Shown: positions 9,205-17,274 of the stretch, piece by piece
Layout of the letters: each line of letters opens with the position of its first letter
Position numbering within the stretch: the stretch's first letter is position 1
NCBI GenBank assembly: GCA_016292015.1
Contig: JAEEZY010000015.1
Location: 62,001-126,000 of the forward strand
DNA from: Bacteroidales bacterium
GTDB taxonomy: Bacteria; Bacteroidota; Bacteroidia; Bacteroidales; P3
Direction: 5' to 3'
Length of the DNA: 64,000 bases
Translations under genes and position numbers: made by a program
Notes under the pieces: generated by a model
Database searches by the model: none
What the model saw: the letters and a program-made list of their open reading frames with translations, nothing else
What the model was told of the DNA's origin: nothing

Positions 9205-10473
9205 TTATCGGTGATTCACCGCCAACTTTATCCGTGTTTTTTTCTCCACCCCTTTAACCGACACTACCACCAGGTAAATGCCGTCTTCCAAATTTGCGGT
9301 GCTGACCATGTGCCGTTCCATCATGGTAGAGGTTGTCCTTACACGGCCTTGCATATCGACAATCTTTATCACGGTGGCTTCCGCGGCTTCTACGATGATT
9401 TGATCTGTCGCTGGATTGGGATAAAGGGTGACCGACTGACGCCGCTCGCTCCCAGTCGCTATCCCGACAGGTTCCTCTCCTCCCAATCTGACGGTCATCG
9501 TCGTGGTGTCAGGGTGGCATTGTCTGCCTGCAATCAGTCTCACTTCATATTCTCCGCTGCTGGAGTATGTGTGGGTGGGGTTGAGCTCTGTTGAAAAATC
9601 CCCATCACCGAAATCCCACTGGCACACCTCCGGCTCGATGGCCGAGAGGCAGCCGAACTGCCACTGACCGACCGCGTCTGTCGGCTGTCCGTCGAGGAAC
9701 GCATGGCACGAATAATTCCATATTGAGTCGTAAACCACCGTCTTTGCTGTTTCACGTATCGTCTGAGCTGCCGCCGCATCCACGCCCAGGTCAGCCGTCA
9801 GTCGTGTAGGGTCATCGATGAACAGCAGCGAGTAAAACGTACACGCTGCGGCATAGCTCCCCGCCAGTGAGGGGTGGCTCTCGTCGCTCTGGTAGAGCTC
9901 AATCTCGGGGTGGTCGGCTCTCAGCTTGCGCCACACCTTTCCCACGGGGCTCACCGACGCCTTGTTCTGCTGCGCCATATAGGTGTATCTCGCACAGAGC
10001 AGGTCGTCCATCCCGGCGTAGGTGGCGAGCGAGTCGAAGACTTGGCCGTTTTGCGCGTCGCCGTTCTTGCGACCCCATGTCATATAGAACACCACCTCGG
10101 CGCAGTCGTTTTTCTCATATATGGCGTCGGCCAGCTGGCATGCATAGGGGAGAGTCTCGGAGGAGAACTGGCTCCAAGGGAACGACGGTTCCTGGCTTTG
10201 CGCCTGCAACACCACTGCGTCCCATCCACCCTGGCCAATCATGTCCATCGCACCCGTGCTGCTGCATTGCTGGCTGAAGGTAGCGCCTCCGGGCGTCACC
10301 TGCTCGAAGTTCAGCTGCATGCCGTTGGATTCGGCCATCTGCTGCACCATCTGAGGCAGGTTGTTGACGTAGGTGTAGCTGTTGCCTATGAAGAGCACCT
10401 TCTTGCTCTCACCCTGTGCAAGACAAGCCCCCGCCAAAACCACCGCCACCATCAGAAATAAGCCTTTTTTCAT
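9205..10473 (-). CDS. Secreted SGNH/GDSL-type hydrolase with PKD and T9SS sorting domains
   Basis: I start at the ATG at 10473 rather than the longer frame because it gives a clean signal peptide (MKKGLFLMVAVVLAGACLA). The mature part has an SGNH-type fold: block I VLFIGNSYTYVNNLP, a middle VVLQAQSQEPS segment and block V SDESHPSLAGSYAAA with the Asp/His pair. A PKD domain follows (WDFGDG, THTYSSSGEYEVRLIAG), then a type A T9SS domain (LYPNPATD, VKIVDMQGRV-like core, ending in basic residues). It should be exported by T9SS and attached to the cell surface. An esterase or carbohydrate deacetylase role is plausible, but no substrate is implied. Confidence 0.82.
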   Translation of the reverse strand: MKKGLFLMVAVVLAGACLAQGESKKVLFIGNSYTYVNNLPQMVQQMAESNGMQLNFEQVTPGGATFSQQCSSTGAMDMIGQGGWDAVVLQAQSQEPSFPWSQFSSETLPYACQLADAIYEKNDCAEVVFYMTWGRKNGDAQNGQVFDSLATYAGMDDLLCARYTYMAQQNKASVSPVGKVWRKLRADHPEIELYQSDESHPSLAGSYAAACTFYSLLFIDDPTRLTADLGVDAAAAQTIRETAKTVVYDSIWNYSCHAFLDGQPTDAVGQWQFGCLSAIEPEVCQWDFGDGDFSTELNPTHTYSSSGEYEVRLIAGRQCHPDTTTMTVRLGGEEPVGIATGSERRQSVTLYPNPATDQIIVEAAEATVIKIVDMQGRVRTTSTMMERHMVSTANLEDGIYLVVVSVKGVEKKTRIKLAVNHR

Positions 10474-10589
10474 GTTGCTTGCTTTTTGTTGTTCAATGAG
10501 CAAAGATACGATTATCAAGATTTTGGGGAAATGGGGGTCGATGCGCTAAGAATCTTTAGGAGATTTATGGGGAACGTGCTGGCGGACGG

Positions 10590-10619
10590 TTAGTCTTTTA
10601 CTAGACGGACGGAGAAACT
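10590..10619 (-). pseudogene. Relic of a FISUMP-type gene 3' end (last nine codons plus stop)
   Basis: In the minus frame this reads SFSVRLVKD-stop, nearly the same ending as the FISUMP-like gene at 11112 (FAVRLVKD-stop). The DNA matches as well: about 27 of 31 bases agree between 10588-10618 and 11110-11140. It lies in frame directly after the stop of the HEPN relic. It looks like the surviving tail of a third FISUMP copy. Confidence 0.5.
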
Positions 10620-10724
10620 TTACTCGGCAAGCATTCCAGCCACATCCTCCTTAAGCTTGGGAATATGATTTATCACCAAGCTCCACAGAAACTCGGGGGT
10701 AACATTGTCGTAGGATACTTTCTG
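10620..10724 (-). pseudogene. C-terminal remnant of a HEPN (DUF86-like) gene
   Basis: Immediately downstream of the MNT gene the minus strand reads QKVSYDNVTPEFLW and then SLVINHIPKLKEDV before a stop. That matches the end of DUF86 HEPN proteins as I recall it (Y-x-x-V-D-x-x-x-L/V-W-x-I-V/I-x-x-D-L-P-x-L). The preceding codons hold a stop and there is no room for the N-terminal helices or the R-x4-6-H active site. The toxin half of an MNT/HEPN pair therefore seems to have been deleted, leaving about 34 codons. The assignment rests on remembered family patterns. Confidence 0.55.
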
Positions 10725-10730
10725 CTATAC

Positions 10731-11030
10731 TCATCCATATATCTGCACTTTTGTACGGTCAACGTTGTTACGGAAGACTGGATTGCGTATTGCTTTTTCC
10801 TCCACGAGGTCAATCTCACGGCCGAGCAACTTACTCAATGCCATAGACAATTGGAGGTAGTTGTCGGCATAGTCCTCTATGGGCATAGCTCCGAAAGTAA
10901 CAAGAAAATCCACATCGCTGTCGTCGTCGAATTTGTCGGTCAGCACCGACCCAAACACCGACAGCTGCGCCACGGAGTGGGTGTCGCAGAGTTTCTTGAT
11001 GTCGTCAATATTTCGTTCAATCAAAGACAT
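10731..11030 (-). CDS. Minimal nucleotidyltransferase (MNT) domain protein
   Basis: The 99-residue protein has the polymerase-beta-like nucleotidyltransferase signature FGS...DDDSDVDFLV at about 26-44, with the two catalytic Asp of D-x-D, and a later third carboxylate region REIDLVEEKA. Its size fits MntA-type proteins, which in some systems AMPylate and neutralise a HEPN RNase toxin encoded next door. Here the expected partner directly downstream is reduced to a tail, so this copy may be an orphan antitoxin. It sits between a T9SS substrate and a FISUMP-like gene, all on the minus strand. Confidence 0.85.
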   Translation of the reverse strand: MSLIERNIDDIKKLCDTHSVAQLSVFGSVLTDKFDDDSDVDFLVTFGAMPIEDYADNYLQLSMALSKLLGREIDLVEEKAIRNPVFRNNVDRTKVQIYG

Positions 11031-11111
11031 AGTTAACCATATAAACGCATAAACGTCAGCAATATTGCATCAAATGTTGGTCGGATTGCAAATCTGGCAC
11101 AACGGAAATGG

Positions 11112-12797
11112 TTAGTCTTTTACTAAGCGGACGGCGAAACCGAAATATCGGTTGTTGTATCTCATACTCACATTGTCGCTGGAAAACCCTTCGTTGCAAG
11201 CAATCATATCATTGTTGTACGACGAAGACCAATAATAGCCATATGTTTCACCACCGCTAATACTGTAGCCATCTCGGTATCCTGCAGTGGGCAGAAAGAC
11301 TGCACCTGCGGCCTCCATCTTCTGCCATTGATCGGTTGTGTATGTATTGGTGGCAAATCCGTTGTCATAACCAGCTGTAAAAGTCAAACCATTTGGCAAA
11401 GTCCAATCGTCAGGTAATATAATTAACCCATTGTGGTTTCCGCCTATAGTCGCCAAACCGTATTTGCCATCGCGTGATGAACTGCTACCAAGCAGGTATT
11501 GCCACTCCTCTTTTGTAAGCGTGCGCCATTTGCCTGCTTTGTTGCCACCATTGGTGATTTTGTTATACACACCCCAGTCGGCTTTTGCATAATCGCCAGT
11601 AAGGTTGTTTGTCCCACTTCCTCCAGGCTGATAATCGGTGCCTTCTGTATTTGTACTCCAAGGTTGGTAAGCGTTTGCTCCGCTACTCCAGCCGCTTGTG
11701 CCCCAACTGAAGAGGTCTATCCAGCCGTTGTAATCCTCAGCGATGTTGGCGTTGGCATCGCCTATGTAGAGGTATTGTTTGGCGGCGAAGGCCCATGTGT
11801 TGGTGGCGGCGTTGTAGCGGAGGTTGCCTTTGGAGAAGTGGACGGTACGGCCGTCGGCTACGGAGAAGGTCTTATAGGAAGCACCCTCGAGGTCGAAGGC
11901 TTTGGAGACATTGGGGTTCTCGTCAGCCACGAGTCGGACGGAGCGGCCTGTGTAGTGTCCGCCTTCGATCACGATAACATCGCCGCCAGCGGCACCAACG
12001 CCGAAGCTTAGGTAGTACGCATTGGCTTCATTTTTGTACGACGATGACCAATAGCTGCCGACCTTGCCAACGCCGTTCAAATCTGTGACGTGCCGCCAGC
12101 CAGCAGAAGGTAAGAAGACTGCTCCTGCGGCTTCCATCTTTTGCCACTGAGCCATTGTGTATGTGTTGGTGGTATAGCCATTGTCATATCCAGTTGTGAA
12201 GGACAAGCTAGTGGGTAAAGTCCAGTCATCAGGTAGAAGTACCAAGCCTTTATATATATCACCTATCGTTGCCATACCGTATTTGCCGCTACGACCTATC
12301 AGGTATACCCACTCTTCTTTAGTCAGAATACGCCATTGTCCGGCCTTGTTGCCACCATTGGTGATTTTGTTATACACACCCCAGTCGGCATTGGCGTATT
12401 CGCCTGTAAGATTGTTGGTAGCGCTGCCACCTGGGTAATAGTCCGAGATTGTCGTGCTTGTACTCCAAGGCTGATAGGCGTTTGCTCCGCTGTTCCAGCC
12501 AGAGGTGCCCCAACCGAAGAGGTCAATCCAGCCGTCGTAGGTTTCAGAGATGTTGGTATTGTCGGAGCAGGACATATTGTACTGACGGAGGGCGAAGCGC
12601 CATTTGTTTTGGGCGGCGTTGTATTGGAGGTTGCCACGCGAGAAGTGGACTTTCTTGGTGTCGGAGACGGAGAAGGTCTTATAGGAGCGACCGATGGCGT
12701 CGAATCCGCCAGGACGGTACCAGTCGTCGTCCTGCGAGAAGGCGCTGGGGGTGAGGATGAAAAGGGTAAGCAAGAAAAAGAGGGCTATGCGTTTCAT
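11112..12797 (-). CDS. Secreted two-module FISUMP-like (major paralogous domain) protein
   Basis: A signal peptide (about 1-21, cleavage near AFSQ) leads into two tandem copies of a roughly 265-residue module. Each copy begins Y-K-T-F-S-V-[SA]-D and continues with VHFS[RK]GNL, GWIDLF[GS]WGTSGW, GANAYQPWST, ADWGVYNKITNGGNKAG, LTKEEW and AGAVFLP[ST]AG, ending in VRLV. This arrangement resembles the FISUMP family (Fibrobacter succinogenes major paralogous domain), often surface or secreted proteins of unknown function. The two modules are close enough to suggest recent internal duplication. A related single module ends the protein at 47911, and a tail relic lies at 10590. Confidence 0.75.
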   Translation of the reverse strand: MKRIALFFLLTLFILTPSAFSQDDDWYRPGGFDAIGRSYKTFSVSDTKKVHFSRGNLQYNAAQNKWRFALRQYNMSCSDNTNISETYDGWIDLFGWGTSGWNSGANAYQPWSTSTTISDYYPGGSATNNLTGEYANADWGVYNKITNGGNKAGQWRILTKEEWVYLIGRSGKYGMATIGDIYKGLVLLPDDWTLPTSLSFTTGYDNGYTTNTYTMAQWQKMEAAGAVFLPSAGWRHVTDLNGVGKVGSYWSSSYKNEANAYYLSFGVGAAGGDVIVIEGGHYTGRSVRLVADENPNVSKAFDLEGASYKTFSVADGRTVHFSKGNLRYNAATNTWAFAAKQYLYIGDANANIAEDYNGWIDLFSWGTSGWSSGANAYQPWSTNTEGTDYQPGGSGTNNLTGDYAKADWGVYNKITNGGNKAGKWRTLTKEEWQYLLGSSSSRDGKYGLATIGGNHNGLIILPDDWTLPNGLTFTAGYDNGFATNTYTTDQWQKMEAAGAVFLPTAGYRDGYSISGGETYGYYWSSSYNNDMIACNEGFSSDNVSMRYNNRYFGFAVRLVKD

Positions 12798-12845
12798 AAT
12801 GTTGAAGGTTGAGAGTGCAAAGGTACGGAATTATTTTGGATGTTG

Positions 12846-12885
12846 AAAAACAAAAGGAAGCACCATCTTTGTGGAGAGTGCTTCC
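12846..12885 (-). terminator. Rho-independent terminator
   Basis: On the minus strand an 8-bp perfect stem (GGAAGCAC/GTGCTTCC) with a 14-nt loop is followed by a T-rich tract. It would stop transcription coming from nadD, the MATE gene and the short frame at 12914, before the FISUMP-like gene. Confidence 0.75.
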
Positions 12886-12913
12886 GTCGATGGTTTTCAG
12901 AGTTCGGATAGAC

Positions 12914-13036
12914 TTACTGCTTGACGTATGTTCCGGAGATACCTTGCGAAGATGATAACGACAATGTGTCTTTATTGGCAGAGAATGTGTAAGAGACATT
13001 TGCCACTTCTGCGATTCCCCTGTACAAAGTGAACAT
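12914..13036 (-). pseudogene. Short 40-residue frame, possibly the C-terminal remnant of a secreted protein
   Basis: The frame runs from MFTLYRG through VSYTFSANKDTLSLSS to a stop after GTYVKQ. The alternating polar/hydrophobic pattern looks like the last strands of a small beta-barrel (lipocalin-like) domain, and the frame stays open upstream without another start. It lies just before a good terminator on the same strand and 51 bp after the MATE stop. I do not recognise the family. It may be a real small protein, a relic, or chance. Confidence 0.3.
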
Positions 13037-13087
13037 TTCAGTATTAAAAATAACGCCCTGTGCGGGCACGCACCGGGCACGAACCAA

Positions 13088-14515
13088 TTAATCTTCCGGG
13101 CCGTATTCTTTCTGGGGTCGGCGCTCGGGAGCCACGTAGCCGGGTTTGAACACCTTCGTCTGCGTGAACAGCAGCACTCCTGCCAGAAGGGCTCCGAGCA
13201 CGTCGCATATCGTGCACGACACCCACACTCCCGTCAGGCCGTCGCCTCCGGCTTGCACCATGAGGTAGGGGACGATGAACATCATCGGGATAAGGAATAT
13301 CAGTTGTCTCGAAAGGCTTGTGACTATAGCTATCCACGGCTTGTCGATGCTCTGGAAGAACTGTGAGTTGGTGATGGTGAACGCTATCAGCGGCATCATC
13401 ACGTTTAGCCACCGCATCGCCGGAGTGCCGATGGCTATCATCTCGTCGCCGTTGGTGAACGCCCGCATGATGTATTGCGGTATCGCCAAGGCCAGCCCGG
13501 CTCCGAGTACCCCGACAGCCAGCGAGCATTTGAGCGTCAGCGTGTAGGTCTCCTTCAGGCGGTGGTTGTGTCCCGCCCCGTAGTTGTAGCCAGCGATGGG
13601 CTGCATTCCCTGACAGATGCCCAGAATGAGCATCACCAGGAAGGAGCAGTAGGTGTTGACCACACCGTAGGCGCCGACGGCGAGGTCGCCTCCCGACAAG
13701 GCTACGGCGATGTTGCCGTAGTGTATCAGCTGGCGGTTGAGGAGTGCCACCACGAAGGAGGCGGCGAAGTTCATCAGGAACGGGCTCAATCCGATAAGCA
13801 GCACGTTGCGGAAGATATAGAGTTTCGGCGCCCAGGCATGACGTTTGAAACGGATGAAGGAGGAGGGCTGGAGGAAATGGGCAATCGACACCACCGCCAT
13901 CGACACCATCGAGATGGTGGTAGCCCAAGCGGCACCCGCGATGCCCCATCCCATAAGGCAGATGAAGAGGGCGTCGAGAATCATGTTCAGTACGGCGCCG
14001 CCCGCCATTATCCACATGGACTTGGTGGGGTAGCCCGAGGCGCGGATAAGTCCGGTGAGGTTGAACGAGAGAGTCGTGAAGAACATGCCAGGCAGCACTA
14101 TCTGCATATACTCGCGAGCGAAGCCTATGGTGTCGTGCGAGGCTCCGAAGAGCTCGAGTATCTGATCCATGAAGAGGTAGCCGCCGGTGACGAAGAGGAA
14201 GCCGAAGAAGAAGGTGAGGAGGATGCTGTTGCCCAGTATCTTCTCGGCCCAACGGATATCTTTCCTGCCCAGCACAATGCTCATGCGGGCCGACGCGCCC
14301 ACGCCCACCATTGCGCCGAAGGCGTGGATGATGTTCATCAGCGGCAGCGTGATGGCAAGTCCAGCTATGGCCATTTCACCCACGTACTGGCCAAGGAACA
14401 CACGATCGACGATATTATAGATGGAGGCGACCACTTGCGTTATCACCGCTGGCAGAGCGTAAGTCCACAAGAGTTTGCCTATGGGTTTGGTTTCAAGATC
14501 GTTTATATTGTCCAT
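13088..14515 (-). CDS. MATE family multidrug/toxin extrusion transporter
   Basis: The 475-residue protein is the normal length for the 12-helix MATE family, which exports drugs, dyes and metabolites in exchange for Na+ or H+. It opens with the typical LLWTYALPAVITQVVASIYNIVDRVFLGQYVGE and has two homologous six-helix halves, with MGWGIAGAAWATTISMVSM in the first and NYGAGHNHRLKETY in the second. Its ATG immediately follows the nadD stop, so co-transcription with nadD and the 15120 gene is likely. Two long frames on other strands or frames inside this gene are high-GC shadows. Confidence 0.95.
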   Translation of the reverse strand: MDNINDLETKPIGKLLWTYALPAVITQVVASIYNIVDRVFLGQYVGEMAIAGLAITLPLMNIIHAFGAMVGVGASARMSIVLGRKDIRWAEKILGNSILLTFFFGFLFVTGGYLFMDQILELFGASHDTIGFAREYMQIVLPGMFFTTLSFNLTGLIRASGYPTKSMWIMAGGAVLNMILDALFICLMGWGIAGAAWATTISMVSMAVVSIAHFLQPSSFIRFKRHAWAPKLYIFRNVLLIGLSPFLMNFAASFVVALLNRQLIHYGNIAVALSGGDLAVGAYGVVNTYCSFLVMLILGICQGMQPIAGYNYGAGHNHRLKETYTLTLKCSLAVGVLGAGLALAIPQYIMRAFTNGDEMIAIGTPAMRWLNVMMPLIAFTITNSQFFQSIDKPWIAIVTSLSRQLIFLIPMMFIVPYLMVQAGGDGLTGVWVSCTICDVLGALLAGVLLFTQTKVFKPGYVAPERRPQKEYGPED

Positions 14516-15091
14516 CTATTCGTAGAAGTGCATTTCGGTGAGATACTTATACACGGGTTCGGTGAGCAGGTATTCGACGGATTGTCGTTTGGATATCCGC
14601 TCGCGGATGTAACTAGACGAGATGTCCATCATAGGCACATCCACAAGGTGTACGTGAGGATGGGATGCAAGGTTGCCGCCGTCGTGTCCCGGGCGAGGAT
14701 AAACGTATATCTCATAGTTCTCGAGAATATGCTCATAGTTGCGCCAGCGGTGGAAATTGTCGAGGTTGTCCGACCCCATTATCAAGCTGAATTCTCTGTC
14801 GGGATACAGCTCTCCGAGGTGAGCCAAAGTCACTACGGTGTATGACGGTATTGGCAAATGAAATTCCACATCGCAGGCTCGCATTTTGTAGTTCTCCTCT
14901 ATCGCCACTCTCACCATCTGCAGTCGGTGATGGTCGGCCAGGAGTGTGCTGCGCTCTTTCAGCGGATTCTGCGGCGACACGACAAACCATACCTCCTCCA
15001 GCTCGCTGCCCGTAAGCATGCTGTTGGCTATAATCAGGTGTCCAACATGTATGGGGTTGAACGACCCGAAGAAAAGCCCTGTTTTTTTCAA
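14516..15091 (-). CDS. nadD: Nicotinate-nucleotide adenylyltransferase
   Basis: NadD adenylates nicotinate mononucleotide to deamido-NAD in the NAD pathway. The 191 residues show the nucleotidyltransferase motifs GLFFGSFNPIHVGHLIIA (about 5-22, with the H-x-G-H pair) and the C-terminal ISSSYIRERI (S/T-x-x-R), with the substrate loop VSPQNPLK near residue 40. Length and motifs are typical of Bacteroidetes NadD. It ends one base before the MATE start and starts 28 bp after the 15120 gene on the same strand. Confidence 0.95.
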   Translation of the reverse strand: MKKTGLFFGSFNPIHVGHLIIANSMLTGSELEEVWFVVSPQNPLKERSTLLADHHRLQMVRVAIEENYKMRACDVEFHLPIPSYTVVTLAHLGELYPDREFSLIMGSDNLDNFHRWRNYEHILENYEIYVYPRPGHDGGNLASHPHVHLVDVPMMDISSSYIRERISKRQSVEYLLTEPVYKYLTEMHFYE

Positions 15092-15119
15092 CTTGAAATA
15101 AATTCTAGAAGCTGGAAAA

Positions 15120-15716
15120 TCAATAGTACTTGTACTTGCTCACAACCTCTATCTTGCGAAGTTTGTTCCCTTTGAAGGTGTAAACCTCGCCAACTTCGCT
15201 GGCACCGGATATGATTTTAATGACGCTAACCTCGATGGTGTAAGATTTGGGGTGTTTGGTGAAGAATTTGTCAAACACTTCCTGTTTGCTTACGCCCACA
15301 TGGAGTCCATTCGTAAGTTCTATCTCGGGGTCGGTAATCTTTGCCCCGACCATCTCGACCTTGTTTGTCCAGATGGAGCGGTAGATGTCGAGATAGCTGC
15401 CGTCGATGCGTTTCATCGTGTTCACCGACACCGACATGGTATCGTAGAACTGTTTGTAGCCCGACTCGCGATACCACTGCAGGCCGCTGTTGGTGATAAA
15501 CTGCTCGACGTTGTCCCACACTCCGAATGGGTAAACTACATAATTGGAGAGCGAGTATATCGTCATTGTATCGGCGAATATCTTGATGTCTTTCACTTGA
15601 TACTCGGGGCGAGCAAACGACATCATCCTCATGGCTTTGGCTCTTGAGCTTACTTCTTGCGACCAGGCCGTCCCTATCGTTGCGGCGAGGCATATTAGCA
15701 TTACTATCCGTTTCAT
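15120..15716 (-). CDS. Secreted hypothetical protein
   Basis: The 198-residue protein has a signal peptide (MKRIVMLICLAATIGTAWSQ, cleavage after about 19). The mature region is mixed alpha/beta with no cysteines or motif I recognise; a segment LTNGLHVGVSKQEVFDKFF suggests a small SmpA/BamE-like or PepSY-like fold, a guess from pattern only. It precedes nadD and the MATE gene on the same strand with a 28-bp gap, so it probably heads that operon. Confidence 0.7.
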   Translation of the reverse strand: MKRIVMLICLAATIGTAWSQEVSSRAKAMRMMSFARPEYQVKDIKIFADTMTIYSLSNYVVYPFGVWDNVEQFITNSGLQWYRESGYKQFYDTMSVSVNTMKRIDGSYLDIYRSIWTNKVEMVGAKITDPEIELTNGLHVGVSKQEVFDKFFTKHPKSYTIEVSVIKIISGASEVGEVYTFKGNKLRKIEVVSKYKYY

Positions 15717-15785
15717 GGTTTTAATATTGACTGTAAGAGTAACGGCGATGCTTAAATAATATTGTGTTTCGTGTGACGAAACAAT

Positions 15786-15834
15786 ACCACAACGGGCGGC
15801 AGATGATTTATGGTCGCTGCCGCCCGCCTGTGGT
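15786..15834 (-). terminator. Long hairpin after the Lys/Ala-rich gene
   Basis: A 10-bp perfect GC-rich stem (CGGGCGGCAG/CTGCCGCCCG) is extended by further pairing of ACCACA with TGTGGT. It lies 15 bp past the stop of the gene at 15849. The following tract on the minus strand is only moderately T-rich. Confidence 0.6.
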
Positions 15835-15848
15835 GTAAGGATTAGTGA

Positions 15849-17198
15849 TTATTTTTTCTTTGCCTTGGGAGCAGCTTTCTTCACAATAGTGGCTTTCTTG
15901 GCCGGGGCGGCTTTCTTGGCAGGGGCAGCTTTCTTCACAGGAGCGGCAGCCTTTTTAGCCGGAGCAGCTTTCTTGGCAGGGGCAGCTTTTTTCACAGGAG
16001 CGGCAGCCTTCTTAGCCGGAGCAGCTTTCTTGGCAGGGGCAGCTTTCTTCACAGGAGCGGCAGCCTTTTTAGCCGGAGCAGCTTTCTTGGCAGGGGCAGC
16101 TTTCTTCACAGGAGCGGCAGCCTTCTTAGCCGGAGCAGCTTTCTTGGCAGGAGCGGCAGCTTTCTTCACAGGAGCGGCAGCCTTCTTAGCCGGAGTAGCT
16201 TTCTTGGCCGGAGCAGCAGCTTTCTTCACGGGAGCGGCAGCCTTCTTAGCCGGAGCGGCTTTCTTGGCCGGGGCAGCAGCTTTCTTCACGGGAGCGGCAG
16301 CCTTCTTAGCTGGAGTAGCTTTCTTGGCCGGAGCGGCAGCCTTCTTCACAGGAGCGGCAGCCTTCTTAGCCGGAGCAGCAGCTTTCTTCACGGGAGCGGC
16401 AGCCTTCTTAGCCGGAGCGGCAGCCTTCTTAGCCGGAGCGGCAGCCTTCTTGGCTGGAGCAGCAGCTTTTTTAGCTGGAGTGGCAGCTTTCTTGGCTGGA
16501 GCGGCGGTTTTCTTTGTCTGCGCAGTCGCTGCTTTCTTCACAGTCGCTGCTTTCTTCGCTGTAGTAGCTTCTTTTTTCATAGTCTCTTTTTTGGTTTTAT
16601 TACTCTGTTTATTATCAATGTCCATTGGGTTGTCGGCCTTGAGGCTATCGATAAGGCCGTCCAGTTCCATCAAGTCTTCCATTGATGGTTCTATTTCGAC
16701 CTCATCGTCGTAGTCGTTGAAGTCGTCGTTCTCTTCCTCGTCGTCCAAGTCCAAGTCCAAGTCGTCATCATCCTGGATTTCTTGTTTGCCTTTCTTTTTA
16801 GAGTTCTTGGCCTTCTCTTCCTTGAGCAGGAACTCTTCGAAAGCGTCGCCATGCTTGATGACGCGCTCGGTGTGGGAGTCGTTGTCCTCGTCTTTCTCGA
16901 GAGCCTCGGAGATGGGGGCGAACTCGCTTTCCTCGTCTTTCTCCTCTTCGTAGAGGTCTTTGTCGAGGTCGTCGTCGCCTATGAGGGTATCGACTTTCAT
17001 CTCTACTTTAACCATATACATGGTGTCCTCAGTTTCCATCGGTACCGAGAAAATGGGTTCGCCGTTAGGCTTGATTGTCTTCTGGATGTAATCTCTGTAA
17101 CCGTCAGGATACATTTCCGCGAAGAGGTTGCGTAACTCTTCGGAGAGGTTTTTTAGGCTGACAATCAGATTCTTCTTGTGTCTATGATTGGATGGCAT
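15849..17198 (-). CDS. Acidic N-domain protein with Lys/Ala/Pro-rich histone H1-like tail
   Basis: I choose the ATG at 17198 (MPSNHRHKK) because the extra upstream residues look like leader sequence. The protein has three parts: a folded domain (about 1-75, LIVSLKNLSEELRNLFAEMY then GEPIFSVPM), a strongly acidic middle (Glu/Asp runs, about 78-190), and a C-terminal tail of some 240 residues made almost only of A/K/P/V in AAPAKK, AAAPVKK and ATPAKK units. Such tails occur in bacterial histone H1-like DNA-binding proteins. Binding of DNA or RNA by the tail is an inference. The tail is encoded by a near-perfect DNA repeat, so its length may vary between strains. Confidence 0.75.
   Translation of the reverse strand: MPSNHRHKKNLIVSLKNLSEELRNLFAEMYPDGYRDYIQKTIKPNGEPIFSVPMETEDTMYMVKVEMKVDTLIGDDDLDKDLYEEEKDEESEFAPISEALEKDEDNDSHTERVIKHGDAFEEFLLKEEKAKNSKKKGKQEIQDDDDLDLDLDDEEENDDFNDYDDEVEIEPSMEDLMELDGLIDSLKADNPMDIDNKQSNKTKKETMKKEATTAKKAATVKKAATAQTKKTAAPAKKAATPAKKAAAPAKKAAAPAKKAAAPAKKAAAPVKKAAAPAKKAAAPVKKAAAPAKKATPAKKAAAPVKKAAAPAKKAAPAKKAAAPVKKAAAPAKKATPAKKAAAPVKKAAAPAKKAAPAKKAAAPVKKAAPAKKAAPAKKAAAPVKKAAPAKKAAPAKKAAAPVKKAAPAKKAAPAKKAAAPVKKAAPAKKAAPAKKATIVKKAAPKAKKK
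15866..16566. repeat. Coding tandem repeat (AAPAKK/AAAPVKK units)
   Basis: Units of 18-21 bp, nested in larger 39-60 bp units, repeat through the 3' half of the H1-like gene with few changes. The pattern would allow slippage or unequal recombination. An open frame on the opposite strand here is only a by-product of the repeat. Confidence 0.85.
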
Positions 17199-17274
17199 CG
17201 TGTGTTGAATTTTGTGCAATATTAGCACTAATCATTTAACAATCAGTGGTTGTTGTGTATGATTTATCAACAGA

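Noticed and set aside
13044-14252. 402-codon frame on the minus strand, and a 456-codon plus-strand frame (13475-14845)
   Set aside because: Both overlap the MATE and nadD genes; the MATE reading gives a complete, motif-bearing transporter, and the others have Arg/His/Gly-rich composition typical of GC-rich shadow frames.
15865-16713. 282-codon Ala/Phe-rich frame opposite the Lys/Ala repeat
   Set aside because: It is the forced complement of GCN/AAR repeats (AAF-LAG-type words) and has no independent start context; the minus-strand reading has a normal N-terminal domain.
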